Below are positions 42,991 through 54,030 of a stretch of DNA of 64,000 bases, piece after piece. The notes beneath the pieces were generated by a model. It was given only the letters and a program-made list of their open reading frames with translations. It did no database searches and was not told where the DNA came from. Source of the stretch: Hygrocybe punicea (lineage: Eukaryota > Basidiomycota > Agaricomycetes > Agaricales > Hygrophoraceae); the NCBI GenBank assembly GCA_963556145.1, contig OY744469.1, forward strand, positions 6,048,767 to 6,112,766, written 5' to 3'. The position numbers were made by a program, and so were the translations under genes. Within the stretch, counting starts at the first letter, position 1. Every line of letters begins with the position of its first letter.

Positions 42991-45425
42991 GATGAGACCA
43001 AGTTCAGCTGCAAAGTGCTTGACTTTAGCGGATGGTAACGCCTTAGTAAGAGTGTCGGCAACCATGTCATCGGTGGGGCAATAAATGAGGGAGAGGTGGC
43101 CTTTGCTAATGATCCAGCGGATGAAGTGGAATTGGATGTTGATGTGCTCCGTGCGGGTGTGATATTGCTGGTCTTATGCGAGGGCAATGGCAGATTGGTT
43201 GTCAGAAAGCAGAGGAGTCGGCTCATCAATAGGTGAGAAAAGTTTCGCGATGAGCGTTTGGAGCCAGAGTGCTTCTTTGGCGACAGAGGTGGCAGCGATG
43301 TACTCGCTCTTTGTAGTTGACAAAGAAACTATTTCCTGACGTTTGGAGCTCCAAGAAACGGCGCCGCCGTTGAGAAGAAATGCGTACCCGGTGATAGCGC
43401 GTCGATCCTCAGCCATGCTTCCATCGGCATCAGCATAGCCCACCAGTCCCTTATCCCTTCCTCCAAATGTCAAGTATAAGTCCTTTGTACCCTTCAAATA
43501 GCGCAAGACGCGTTTTGCGGCTGCCCAGTGAGCCTCGCCGGGGTTCTTGGAGAAGCGCGAGAGTGTGGTGACCAAGGAGGCAATGTCAGGTCGAGTGCCG
43601 AGACAAGCCCACATGAGCGAGCCTACACCTTCAATATATGGAACATCGCGCATCCTGGCTATCTCGTGTGGAGTCTTTGGGGATTGGGCAGTGGTGAGTT
43701 TGATATTGGTCTCCATAGGCGTCGAGTAAGGCTTCGCATCTTCCAGATTGTAATGGCAGATGGTGGACTTGATGTACGAGCGCCAGGACAAAGATATGGT
43801 ACGTGCCTCGCAGTCTCGTTTGATCTCAATGCCTAATAACCAATGTAGCTCACCAAGGTCCGTTATCTCCACATACTTGCGCAATCCAGACTTCACACCT
43901 TCGATCAGGGACAGACAAGTGGCGGCGAGGGTACAATCATCCACATGGACGACAACGATGGTGAGATCATTTCCCTTCCTTCGATAGAAGACGGCCTGAT
44001 TGACTTCACATTGGGTGAATCCGAGGTGGTTGACGAGGATCATCACGAGCTTCTGGTACCAGCGATGGCCACTTTGTTTCAATCCGTATAGTGCTTCCAG
44101 AGTTGACACACTTTATCGGGAGCATCTGGGTCAGCATAGCCTGGCGCCTGGCGCATGTACACAATTTCGGCATTGGTGAGCTCTCCGTTTAGGTATGCAC
44201 CCTTGATGTCAACTTGGTGGAGTTCCAGATCAAGCGCAGTGGCCATGGCAAGCACGGTGTGAACAGAAGCGAGTTTGGCGACGGGGGCAAAGGTGTCGAA
44301 ATAGTCGACTCCAGGGACTTGGGAGAATCCTTGCGCAACGAGGCGGGCTTTATAGCGTACTATATTTCCGTCTGCATCCTTTTTGAGGCGGAAAACCCAC
44401 TTAGAGCCCACTTATGTTGGCATCGCGAGGCTTGTCAACCAGGTCCCAGGTGCCAGCAGCCTTTAATGTTGCCAGCTCCTCTTGGATAGCCGCCTCCCAA
44501 CGTGGCCAATCAGGTCCTCGTTTCGCTTCGGCCAAGGTGCGTGGCTCAAGTGCGATGTCAAGTATGCGCTGACTCGATTTACATATGTGCTGGGATTGAG
44601 CTTCAGGGACAGGGACGTCAAGGATTTCAGGCTCGTTGGGTTCAGGGGGTTCATAGGTGGTAGCAGGAATTGGCTGTGGCGGAAGAGGATGGTTAGTGTC
44701 TTCGGCCGGGTCATTCTCGTTTTGAAGCAAGTCCCAATCCTCCCCTTCAAGACAATCGGCCGAGGCAGCATCCTTGCCATGGTAAATGTTGCGCTCAACT
44801 GCCACTTTACGAGTATCTGGCCAATACATTCAGAAACCCTTGCTTTTGTCGTCAACGCCAATCCAACGGCCATCCTTCACACGTCCGCCCAACTTCGTAC
44901 CCTTTTCAAGACGTACCCAAACTTTTTCTCCCCATTCACGCACATGGCGTAAGTCAGGTTTCTTTCCTGTGGCGGCTTCGAAAGGCGTCGTATCGTCAAG
45001 AGCCTTTGTGGTGGTGCGGTTTATGATCCATACGGCATGGCGCGCAGCTTCTCCCCACAATGTTTGAGGCAGGCCGCTAGCATGCAACATTGCACGTACT
45101 TTCTCAATGACAGTTCGATTGAAGCATTCGGCAACACCGTTGTGTTGGGGTGTATCGTGGACGGTAAGTTTTTGTGCCGTACCCAAGCGTTTGAGGTAGA
45201 GTTGAAACTCTTTCCCCGTGTATTCGCCACCATGATCAGAGTGAAGGACTTTGATGGGCTTTTCGAACTGGGTGCGTATCTTTGCTTCGAAATCTTTATA
45301 TGCTTGTAAGGTCTCATTTTTTTTTGTATGAGTGTGATGTCGGCTAGACTCGTTTTGTCATCTATAAAGCTGACGTAGTAGCTAATTCTTTTATATCGTT
45401 CTGCCAATAATAACATAGGTATTAT
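42991..45425 (-). pseudogene. Ty1/copia pol: integrase (partial), reverse transcriptase, RNase H
   Basis: Order on the minus strand: YYVSFIDDKTSLADITLI, VLHSDHGGEYTGKEF and TPQHNGVAECFNRTVIEKVR (integrase), GSKWVFRLKKDADGNIVRYK, GAYLNGELTNAEIVYMRQAP, ALYGLKQSGHRWYQKL, VVHVDDCT (the YVDD-type site), RYLKGTKDLYLTF, and STTKSEYIAATSVAKEALWL (RNase H). Frames break at a nine-A run near 45320, at an extra A near 44416 (ACATAAGTGGGC) and at a one-base loss near 44100. Stop codons follow, so the protein cannot be made. Confidence 0.9.
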
Positions 45426-46200
45426 TGTGGTTCCCTCACATCATACTTTGACAGATCAACCATGATCTCACCAAGCATCTCCACATGAACACGGATGTGG
45501 TGGTTGCCCTTGCAGCAGAATGAGCATCGGAATTGGCTATCACAAAAAACTCACCCAATTCAGGGCCTGGACATAGGTTCCCATACGCCATTGATTACCG
45601 TAGAGGACATGGACGGACTGTCCTCTCTGTCACCGTTGACGTCAGCACACGTGTATCGGAAGGTTTCGATCACTCACCAGGAAGCGATCATCGGCGGCAG
45701 AACGATGAGCGACGATTGCACGTCGAGACGGTGTGGACTAGGAGGATTATTGAATAGATATATTAATACACCAAAAATGCTCACCTTAGGTTTAGCAGCT
45801 TTAGCTTTAGGCATTTGGTGGCGATGAAGGACAGGAGACGCGATTTATGAGGTGGGAGTGGAAGTAGAGGATGAGAAGGGTGAACTGGTGGCGGTGGGCC
45901 GAGCACACAGTGACGAAGGAGATGCAGGAAATGTGGAGGGTCGTCCACAGCGATCCCATCATCAGCATAGTCGTCATCGTCGTCGTCGTCGTCGTCATCG
46001 AGATACCGCCACCCCAACTGTCGGTACCATCATCCTCGTGCAGCTCGAAAATTGGATCCATTTGAACGACAACAGGGACGATGGGGGCATCATTGATGAT
46101 GACTCCATTGTTTTTATTAGCAATAGAGTGCAGGGAGGGCCGTGGGGGGCCTTGATAGTTCAGATACCAAGTACTATAAGACTTAGTTTATTGTAGTTAT
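45426..46200. other. intergenic with a CGT/TCG microsatellite
   Basis: Trinucleotide run TCGTCGTCGTCG at about 45970-46000 accounts for poly-Asp and poly-Arg frames. A 110-codon plus frame (45495-45827) shows no domain. Confidence 0.45.
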
Positions 46201-46210
46201 CAATAATTGT

Positions 46211-46520
46211 ACAGCCAAGGTTCTACAAGACTGTAAAAAAAATGGTATTCCACAGGAATAACTAAATGTTGATCACAATGGCTTATATTGTATGGCCAAG
46301 CTTCTATAAGACCGTGAAAAAATGGTATTTCACAGGAATAATTAAATGCTCATCACAATGGCTTATATTATATGGCCGAGCCTCTATAAGACTTTGAAAA
46401 AATGGTATTTCACAGGAATAATTAAATGTTCATCAGAATGGCTTATATTGCATGGCCAAGCTTCTATAAGACTCTGGAAAAATGGGATTGCAGCGGAATA
46501 ATTAGGTGTATATTGTAGCC
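46211..46520 (-). repeat. 80-bp tandem array, about 3.9 units
   Basis: AATGGTATTYCACAGGAATA begins at 46241, 46321 and 46401 and, more diverged, at 46481, exactly 80 bp apart. Each unit contains GGCTTATATTRTATGGCC. Inverted counterpart of 15383-15583. Confidence 0.92.
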
Positions 46521-46634
46521 CCTTATATACAGCAATCAATTTCCACAAATCTGAGTGCAAGTGATCAACCATTGCAATAATTATATTGTACTTGAATGCA
46601 TTTATTTGGCTAGATAAGACATTGCAAACGGCTG

Positions 46635-46680
46635 CAAGTCTGCTTATCAATTCTCAACTCTGCCTGGATATACCGGCGCC
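46635..46680 (-). repeat. boundary motif shared with 4555-4607 and 15036
   Basis: The reverse complement reads TATATCCAGGCAGAGTTGAG, then AATTGATAAGCAGACTTGCA. At 4568 the same order is TATCCAGGCGGAGTTGATAA, so the homology extends outward from the motif. Confidence 0.72.
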
Positions 46681-46698
46681 TCCCTGATTTCCTGATGA

Positions 46699-46993
46699 AA
46701 ATACCTCATACATACAATACTAGAATACTATATGGCCATCTTGCAACATGGTATCCCAGTACCATATATGGTGCATGGCATTAGAATACCATACACCATA
46801 TAAATGGTAAGATACTATAGAGCAATCCTGCCATATGGTATTGAAATACCACACACCAGACAAATGGTACTAGGATACCATAGAGAAATCTGGCCATATG
46901 GTATTCTAATACAATGCACCATATATAGTACTGGGATACCATGTTGAAAGATGGCCATATAGTATTCTAGTACTGTATATATGAGGTATTTTG
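46699..46993. repeat. 295-bp near-perfect hairpin (MITE-like)
   Basis: AAAATACCTCATACATACAA at the left is inverted at 46970-46993. Arms continue inward through CTAGAATACTATATGGCCATC and GGTATCCCAGTACCATATAT. The interior repeats CCATATGGTATT words. No coding sequence. Confidence 0.88.
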
Positions 46994-46999
46994 ATACCA

Positions 47000-47095
47000 T
47001 ATGGCTGGAGCACTCACATGTGACCCTTGACTGAAAACCATACTGTACTTTAGCTGAAAAACTGTACTTGGCTTTGACTTATATACTGTCAGGCC
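47000..47095 (-). repeat. repeat shared with 20240-20345
   Basis: GCTGGAGCACTCACATGTGACCCTTGACTG region. The reverse complement follows 20240-20345 with modest divergence. Confidence 0.8.
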
Positions 47096-48136
47096 TTGTC
47101 CCTATCCAGCTGCTTGTACGGGTATTGCTGCAGCTGGCCAGCCTGAGATAAGTCCACTATGACCCTATAATGAACTCAAGGGGGTATTGGGACTTAAAAT
47201 TCATACACCAGGTCATTTTCCCCCCTAAGGCAATGGAGACACTAACTACCTAACTATGTAATCAGGCCACATTACCATATATAGAAATCAACCATTTGAA
47301 ATTATTCCAGCTATGTGCACCTCCACTTTCCCTTGCAAGAATCCGAACAAGCATCACAACTCCAGCTCCTAGGTATGGTTTCCATGTCTACACAGCTTAA
47401 ATGGTACTACAGAGATATGTTACTTCCGTGCCATCATGAATAAACTTTAAGTGACCCACCCAATCAGTTTCATAACCAGCTTTCTTGCACCTAACAACAG
47501 TTTTCCCTCAGAAATTTCATCCACTGCGACATGTTCACCACAAAGGCACCCCTGCAAATTGATATGCTTTCATTGTCATCCTGAATGAGTGGTGGATGTT
47601 TCAGCTAACAATGGACAATCTGTTGACAGTTTGATTTGTGTGTACATTTTCCTGATGTTCACTCTATCCTCTGAGTCATCATCTCCACCAATGATACTGT
47701 TACATTCTGGGCCCCTCATTTCATCTTCTGTACCACCACAACCTTCCACATTGTGTGTGCTGTCCTTAACATCTTGCTCATCTATATACTCATCACTATC
47801 TCCACCATCCTCACTGCTATCATGTTTGTCTGAGTCATCACTGTTGTCCTCACTGTCATCATCAGCACAGTCTTCACCTTTTTTATCTCCACATCTTCTC
47901 ACAGAAAGATTGTCCAGGTGGCTTTGAATTTAGAAGGAAACAATTAGCTCTGGCTTGGCATCTGATAAGAATCCACATACCAAAGGGCTGACTGTGAGCT
48001 GTGCGCTTTAGAGATATTCAGAGGTATGACATTTTTCTTTTTCCCTCGTTTCCTTGGCTGAACATGTTGTTGATTCCATGCTTTCTGCATCTGCTTCTTT
48101 TCAAAGTTCATCAAAGTCCAGAGGTTTTCATATTGG
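47096..48136. other. intergenic; acidic minus-strand ORF only
   Basis: A minus-strand frame at 47576-47902 encodes a very acidic D/E/S-rich stretch and 47944-48213 a basic one (MNFEKKQMQKAWNQQHVQPR). They might be exons of one gene, but I see no domain and do not call it. Confidence 0.3.
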
Positions 48137-48186
48137 GTGTTACATTTTTCAACTCTGCAACTCCGATTCCAACTCCAGTACCCACC

Positions 48187-48345
48187 ATGACAATTCTGCT
48201 CTTCCTTTTTCATTCTAATTTGCCTTTTGTCTTCTTTTGGACATCATTGTTTATTCTTATTCTTGTTCCCTTCCTATCCTTTCTTCTAGAACAATCCAGA
48301 CTGACCATGGACACATCCCCACATGACCTTGCTGTACCCAAATAG
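48187..48345 (+). CDS. small single-pass membrane protein 1 (copy B)
   Basis: 52 codons starting MTILLFLFHSNLPFVFFWTS, a hydrophobic helix, then LLEQSRLTMD and a stop. The reading frame is open upstream to 48001, so the protein could be longer. Copy A has the same segment with mostly conservative changes (TLLFILVLVPFVSF). It lies 71 bp before the second small membrane protein on the same strand. No family recognised. Confidence 0.45.
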   Translation: MTILLFLFHSNLPFVFFWTSLFILILVPFLSFLLEQSRLTMDTSPHDLAVPK

Positions 48346-48416
48346 TTGCCTTGCCAATGGACGTCACTTTCATTGTCTTCACTGTATGACATACTGTCTT
48401 CCCGAACCGACTCACA

Positions 48417-48581
48417 ATGGCTATCCTCACCAAACAGTTCATAACTGTGATGATCATTGGTGCCATAGCAATCACCTTCCTGATTGGTTTCTACATTGTC
48501 ATGATTTGCCTCTGGAAAAGGCAACCTTCCTTCATTGATGAAACTGACATCCGCCTTGACAGTATACTAACACGTAATTGA
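48417..48581 (+). CDS. small single-pass membrane protein 2 (copy B)
   Basis: 54 residues, MAILTKQFITVMIIGAIAIT then a hydrophobic helix and CLWKRQPSFID. It corresponds codon by codon to the copy A protein at 7461-7631, with synonymous changes outnumbering replacements. N-terminal lysine and the basic KR after the helix suggest a simple one-helix membrane topology. Role unknown. Confidence 0.5.
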   Translation: MAILTKQFITVMIIGAIAITFLIGFYIVMICLWKRQPSFIDETDIRLDSILTRN

Positions 48582-48730
48582 CAATTCCATTCCTGGATAT
48601 ATGGTTTCCACTTTTGTATCCTGTGCCTGCCATTATCCTCCCTGACGATCTGATGACATTCCTCACCTGCTTGTACACTCTGAACAATCCTCTATCACAA
48701 GACATTTCACTGTTCCCTCCAATCTGACCA

Positions 48731-49227
48731 TCAGCGAAGCACACACCTTCAGACTTCGACCACAGACCATATGATTTCCCAATACAAGGAACCAACCCCT
48801 ATTGTGTATTGTTCACACATCATCACTTCAATGCAGTACCCGACGACTTGTTCCCACAGCTTGTCACCTGTGCCATGACTCAAAACCTGGACCCACATTC
48901 ATTTATCCTTTTCCATCTGTAACCTTGATACCTCCCACACTCATTTACAACAATACCCTTTCGTGGGCAAATACTGATCATCACCAAAGCATACACCTTC
49001 AGACTTCGACCACAGACCATATGATTTCCCAATACAAGGAACCAACCCCTATTGTGTATTGTTCACACATCATCACTTCAATGCAGTACCCGACGACTTG
49101 TTCCCACAGCTTGTCACCTGTGCCATGACTCAAAACCTGGACCCACATTCATTTATCCTTTTCCATCTGTAACCTTGATACCTCCCACACTCATTTACAA
49201 CAATACCCTTTCGTGGACAAATACTGA
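48731..49227 (+). repeat. 250-bp direct tandem duplication
   Basis: CACCTTCAGACTTCGACCAC occurs at 48744 and 48994, and the sequence between agrees almost completely for about 247 bp in the two units. The near-identity indicates a recent event within copy B. Confidence 0.93.
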
Positions 49228-49570
49228 CATCAAGTGGACCACATTGTTCCACACACAGGACAAGACATCACCCCTCAATACATCTTCGACACAGACATCG
49301 TCATCCAGCACAGCATATGCTGTTCACATGTCTGACCTTGACTATCCCACCATCCTAGTTGGTTTTCCCCCAGCACATTCCTTTATTTTCTTTCATACCA
49401 ACCTTGCTGCTATATCCACACTACTTCAAGACACTCCCTTCACCAATCCCACACTGGACAATGCCTCTCTCCAACCCAACCATGCAATGTACTTTCCAGA
49501 CTGTGCACTTGCCCATTACAACAAGTGTAGACCCCAAATTGGCAATTCTGCATATCACATGATCCAATAA
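49052..49570 (+). CDS. unrecognised ORF downstream of the small membrane proteins (copy B)
   Basis: A 172-codon frame including SVTLIPPTLIYNNTLSWTNT, DYPTILVGFPPAHSFIFFHT and NHAMYFPDCALAHYNK. It starts without an ATG inside the second unit of the 250-bp duplication, and the same start occurs in the first unit (48802), which then stops. Copy A lacks this region. It is hydrophobic in part and may be a frame-disrupted gene. Low confidence. Confidence 0.3.
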   Translation: MCIVHTSSLQCSTRRLVPTACHLCHDSKPGPTFIYPFPSVTLIPPTLIYNNTLSWTNTDIKWTTLFHTQDKTSPLNTSSTQTSSSSTAYAVHMSDLDYPTILVGFPPAHSFIFFHTNLAAISTLLQDTPFTNPTLDNASLQPNHAMYFPDCALAHYNKCRPQIGNSAYHMIQ

Positions 49571-49990
49571 CAAATTATCCTCTATCCCTCAATGACACCC
49601 GGGCCTCCAGTTGGATCGTGAGAACATCGACATGAGGACACCTCATGTCTGCCTCATGGTGAACACATAGTGTAGTTGGACTTGCTGTAGCCTCATTGTT
49701 GGACTTCTATTTACCTCCCCTCAAGACCAGTCACTATATCTACTGTTCTTGTAGTTGGTTCAGACTTTTTCTTCTTTTCCTTTCCTTACATTTAGTCTGG
49801 TTCTTGGGGTAGACCCTCTTGTCTTGGGTAACCCCCACAGCACACAATGACATTAGACCATGATCCCCCCTCTCTTAGCAGTGTTGTCTTAGCTGTAAGC
49901 AACAATGAAAACTGCTGTTCTCTCCCCTGGAAACCACCTCCCAGTTAAGTTGATTGTTGCCAGAGCCCACTGCAGAAGCAATCTGTAACA

Positions 49991-50985
49991 TTGGGCCAAT
50001 GGAGCTCTTGGATGTATATCAATAAGGTGATGCTGCAAGTTGTAGCACCAGACAGCTGGACTTCCTACTGAGCAAAGAGGACATTGGAGGGGTACATTAG
50101 AGCATGGAGATGACAGAGTTGAGGACTCTGCCACCCCATATAAGAACTTGACCAAATTGTGGCATGTGTTAGTGACAGTTAGTCAGATGATTGATTGTTA
50201 AAGTCCAAGTGTGTCCCTTACTCTTCTTGAGGTAAATTGCACACAGTGGTTTGGGGTGGAGACATAGCCCACAAGGCTCTAGGCTGTGATCAACAGACTG
50301 ATCATGAAGGATGTGACTCACTATGTTGCAACACCAGTTGGCTATGAGCTGGGTCAAGTGTAACTATTGGAGTGCAGTTTGGATGAGTGTTCGGAATGTA
50401 GTCTCACATGACTTTGTTTCCCTCGCTGACGAAACATGCTTTCCCTGATTCAATGGATTAAAATCAATTCAATATAGCTAGTATAAAATCCCAAACCAGA
50501 TCCTTCACAGTATGGGAACTTGGCACTAACATCCACTAGTGGCACAGATTTGAAGTCAGTTTGTGACATATGGTCATGTAGATTTGACACTAATGTAACC
50601 AACATACTGGTGTCAAAAAGGTAAAATGGCTGCCCTGGGACTCATGTTGAAACCACAGGATGATCAGTTGCACAAGGGCACCTGGAACCTGAAATCCCAG
50701 AGATAATGTTCTTGATGACCGCCAGTCATTGTGGAGAGATGGATCATCATCAGCATTGGCAGGAAGGATGTGAATGACTTGATAGCTAATTGTGATGGTT
50801 TTATTGGGGAGTAAATTGACAAGTATTTTGTCAATGGGTTTTGTGTGAAGTCATATGCCATTCACCTCCCCAATGCAGAAAAAAGCTTATTCTGACAATA
50901 TAGAAGGGTAGCAATGGGTTCAGAAAGAAGGAGAGTAGGACCATCAGCAGTAGACCTGCTGTCACTCTGTGAATGGTTGGGCCGA
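49991..50985. other. intergenic, no gene recognised
   Basis: Low-quality frames only. Confidence 0.4.
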
Positions 50986-52310
50986 TAATGAGCCCTTCCC
51001 TGTACTTGTTTCAATCAATCTGTTGAGCTTGTGATTTTATTGTACTCGAAGTATTGGGACAGGGCATGGGCCTTGTTGACCATGGTGCCGTGACCATCAA
51101 TGTCAATTTTCCTGTCAAATGATTTAGCAGTGTTGAGATCGCTGCTGCAAGACTCTGCTAATGCTGAGTCCTCCAGCTCCCAAAGGCCTTCTGTAATATC
51201 CACATTGTGGGTCCTAGTCCATGCTGCTCCATTATCGCCATCCTTGGCATCATCTGGAGCTAGAATGCTGGCATTAGGTGTGACATCTGCAACATTCAGG
51301 ATGTCAGCCACAAAGTAAAATTTCTCTTCGATAACCCATCATCCATGTTTCCAGCATGTCAACAGAGTGACACCTTTGACTACAACATTCCCTCTCCAAG
51401 ATTGAGGGTTGATATGATCAGCTGCATCTGGTACATTCTTAAGATCTTTGGAAAGGGTTGGCAGGTGAAGGCAGAGAGGAGCTTTGTCTACTGCAGATAC
51501 CTTGTGAGAATGTTTGCAACTTCAGTGGTGCCAGAGATGAAGGGCCAGCTGTAAAATGTCAAGATTTGTATCATTTCCAACCATGGTACGAAGGATCCCA
51601 AACAAAGTTTCAAGTCGATCAGTCCCTAGTAGAATCAGATAGAAGTTTGTGTTCGGGTTGTCGACTTGGCATTTAGCAACACAAAAAAAATGTTTTTGAT
51701 CATTATCATGATGTCAAGGAAAAGTGGGGTGGGAATAAAATCCTTGCATGCACGGTTGGTCAGGTACAATGCCAACACAAGATGTGCTGCACCACTGAGG
51801 TATTTGAGCTGTTTGTCAAGTGATAAATCAATGCAAATGTATGGAAATATCAAAGAGAAGCAGAGGTGACTGAAAATGTTTAATACCTCCCAAGCTTTGA
51901 GGAATCTGGGTTGAGATTCCAATGGGGATGATGGTGGAAGAGACCAGCAGTCCTTTAATAGATCATAGGCTAACTTTACATCCTGCTTGTCCTCTGGGTT
52001 GAAAACTGAATGGATGTGCTGTGTGGAATGTCCTGCTTCTTGGAGATGAGTGCATAAGATTGCTGGTGTGATATTGAAACCACAGACAGAGACTCCAGCA
52101 AGATGTAGAAGGGAACTTTGCATTCATTTGAATACATGTTTATAATCTTTGTCTGCAGTGATATCGTCAGCACCAACATGGAAATCCAGGAGCTGAAGAT
52201 TGATAAGGGAATCATAGATATCTGAATTTGGTGAGAGGCAGTGTGTGAAGGTTATTTCAACAAGGGTATTTGCTCACTTTGACTCCTCATCCAATGCGAT
52301 TGATGTAATT
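50986..52310 (-). pseudogene. remnant of a large multicopy basidiomycete gene (transposon-associated, unnamed)
   Basis: Reading down the minus strand: LLDFHVGADDITADKDYKHV, FKCMQSSLLHLAGVSVCGFN, DKQDVKLAYDLLKDCWSLPP, PYICIDLSLDKQLKYLSGAA, LFLDIMIMIKNIFF, then (frame changed) LLGTDRLETLFGILRTMVGN and DTNLDILQLAL, then stops and frame changes, DHINPQSWRGN, and near the end FEYNKITSSTD. These blocks occur in that order in very abundant Agaricomycete proteins of unknown function that I associate with mobile DNA. At least three frame changes and several stops make this copy dead. Confidence 0.65.
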
Positions 52311-52526
52311 CTTGGTCCCTTTTGATTGTTCACAGCAGCAAGTGTCATTTTGAGGAGCCCAGTGTGCTGGTTAGCAGTCTCTCATTTGCAGTTCCCAGAT
52401 ATGAGGATTGGCCAAGTGCTGTATACATGCAACTCAAGCCCAAGCATACCAATTGCCCCAACAGATGCCTGATAAATAACAACATTAATGTGATTAAACC
52501 AGCAATATGAATCAATATTATGATGC
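52311..52526. other. intergenic
   Basis: Flank of the hAT-type MITE; no gene. Confidence 0.35.
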
Positions 52527-52534
52527 ATCACATA

Positions 52535-53292
52535 TAGTGATGGATAGGTTTGGTTCTGAACCGAGGTTCGGACCTGAACTGAACTGAACTGAACCTGAAA
52601 TAGGGTTCAGGTTCAAGCTGAAGCCTGAACCGAACCTGAGGTTCAGTTCAAGGTTCAGGCAGGGGGGAAATTCTGTGAACCTGGTTCAAACCAGTTTGAA
52701 CCTGAACCTAAACTTCAACAAATGTGATATAATTTTGCCTAATTTTTGGAAGAAACATGATCACTTTTGTCTTGTTGTAGCTCAGAACTCCCTGTTAAAT
52801 CCTGCCACTCTCCTTCAGGGGGTTTGAGCTCTGGATTTGTCAGGATAAGTTGGTATAAGTTGTATAATATCTGAGGATTATGCCAAGGTAAGCCTCAAGT
52901 ATGTATGATATATTATATTATCATTATTTTTAAGTACCACAGTTGCAACATTGAAGCTGATAAGCTTAATTTCTTTAACATGTTAGCTTTAAGTGATACA
53001 AATGTACAGTAATACATACAATTTGCTCTAAAGGAACCTTTGTTCATGCTATATAACCACAAGGCATAAAATAAAGGCATTTATACTGAATAAAAATGTA
53101 ATCTAGCCCTATGATACACTTACAGGTTTGGTTCAGGGTTCAGATCAGGGTGAACCTGAACTGAACCTGTTTGAACCTGAACCTAAGGTTCAGTTCAAGG
53201 TTCAGCATATTGACTGAACTGAACCTTAGGTTTGGTTCAAGGTTTGGATTTTTTTGGCCTGAACCGGACCAAACCGAACCTGTCCATCACTA
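52535..53292. mobile_element. non-autonomous hAT-type element 3 (758 bp)
   Basis: The ends begin TAGTGATGGATAGGTTTGGT and, inverted, TAGTGATGGACAGGTTCGGT, flanked by a perfect 8-bp duplication ATCACATA (52527-52534 and 53293-53300). Subterminal regions are packed with GGTTCAGG/CCTGAACC words, as in many hAT MITEs. No coding capacity. Confidence 0.93.
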
Positions 53293-53300
53293 ATCACATA

Positions 53301-53694
53301 CTTCACATGCATAGTGAACTTCCCCACATTCCAAATCATCACACACAGTCTCCAGGTCTGTTTTATTGCTGAACTCAAGGCTAGTCCAACTTGTGTGCTC
53401 TCTGCATACACCTAAAAGTGTGTTTATTTTGTTGTCCCATCATAAGCACTTCTCTGTTGCTATCTCATCAAACATCAGAATTTGATGGATGAAGCAAGCA
53501 CATTGTTTAACTCTCCTAGACATGCATCAAGATTCTGCTTGATTTCTCTGTGTTTTGGCATGGTTGGTGATGGCAAAAAGAAGTGGGATTTGGCTTCTGT
53601 GACAGATAGTTGAGGCTGCTGGAGTACCAAACATGCAGTGAGCAATGTCTGCAACCCAACTTCTAGCCATCCTCAATAACAGGAGGCCCTAGGG
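53301..53694. other. intergenic, no gene seen
   Basis: No recognisable feature. Confidence 0.35.
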
Positions 53695-54030
53695 AATAGC
53701 ACAGGTATGGCTAAACCCATGGTTTTTGGGCCGTGGGTTGATCAGGTATGGGTTTGGTGTCCAAATTCGGCAACCTGTGCACAACTGTGTACCTGCACCA
53801 TGGGTTGATGGGTTTTGATGGGTTTATTGACATGTTCTTTTACTTAGGAAATGTAACTACAGGTCTTCAAGGATCACAAACAACAACACCCACATCACCA
53901 CCACTCACACAGCAAGAACAATGATGGAGACTGAGGCCAGGAGGGTGGTGCGCCCACCTACTGGCACAGGTACATGCCCCAAATCCTTCACCACTGACAT
54001 TGGCTAACCCCCCACTGCCTTCGAGTTCAC

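Larger units (their letters stand above)
42693..45425 (-). mobile_element. 5'-truncated Ty1/copia LTR retrotransposon
   Basis: Minus-strand copia element with a 3' LTR (42693-42977), polypurine tract GCTTGAAGGGGAG (42978-42990), RNase H, reverse transcriptase and part of the integrase. Gag, protease, the integrase N-terminus and the 5' LTR are absent beyond about 45425. ACAAT (42688-42692) adjoins the LTR, but no partner duplication is found because the other end is missing. Confidence 0.88.
48137..49990 (+). repeat. copy B of the unit encoding small membrane proteins
   Basis: Aligns with the reverse complement of 6918-7947 from GTTACATTT at 48139 to TTGATTGTTGCCAGAGCCCA at about 49970. It retains an internal 0.88 kb missing from copy A, including a 250-bp tandem duplication. 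Function and class unknown. Confidence 0.75.

Noticed and set aside
42693..45425. Treating the copia element as full length
   Set aside because: No 5' LTR, gag or protease sequence can be found beyond 45425, and the integrase starts in mid-domain.
45781..46196. Poly-Asp and poly-Arg frames on both strands
   Set aside because: Explained by a short CGT/TCG microsatellite at about 45970-46000.
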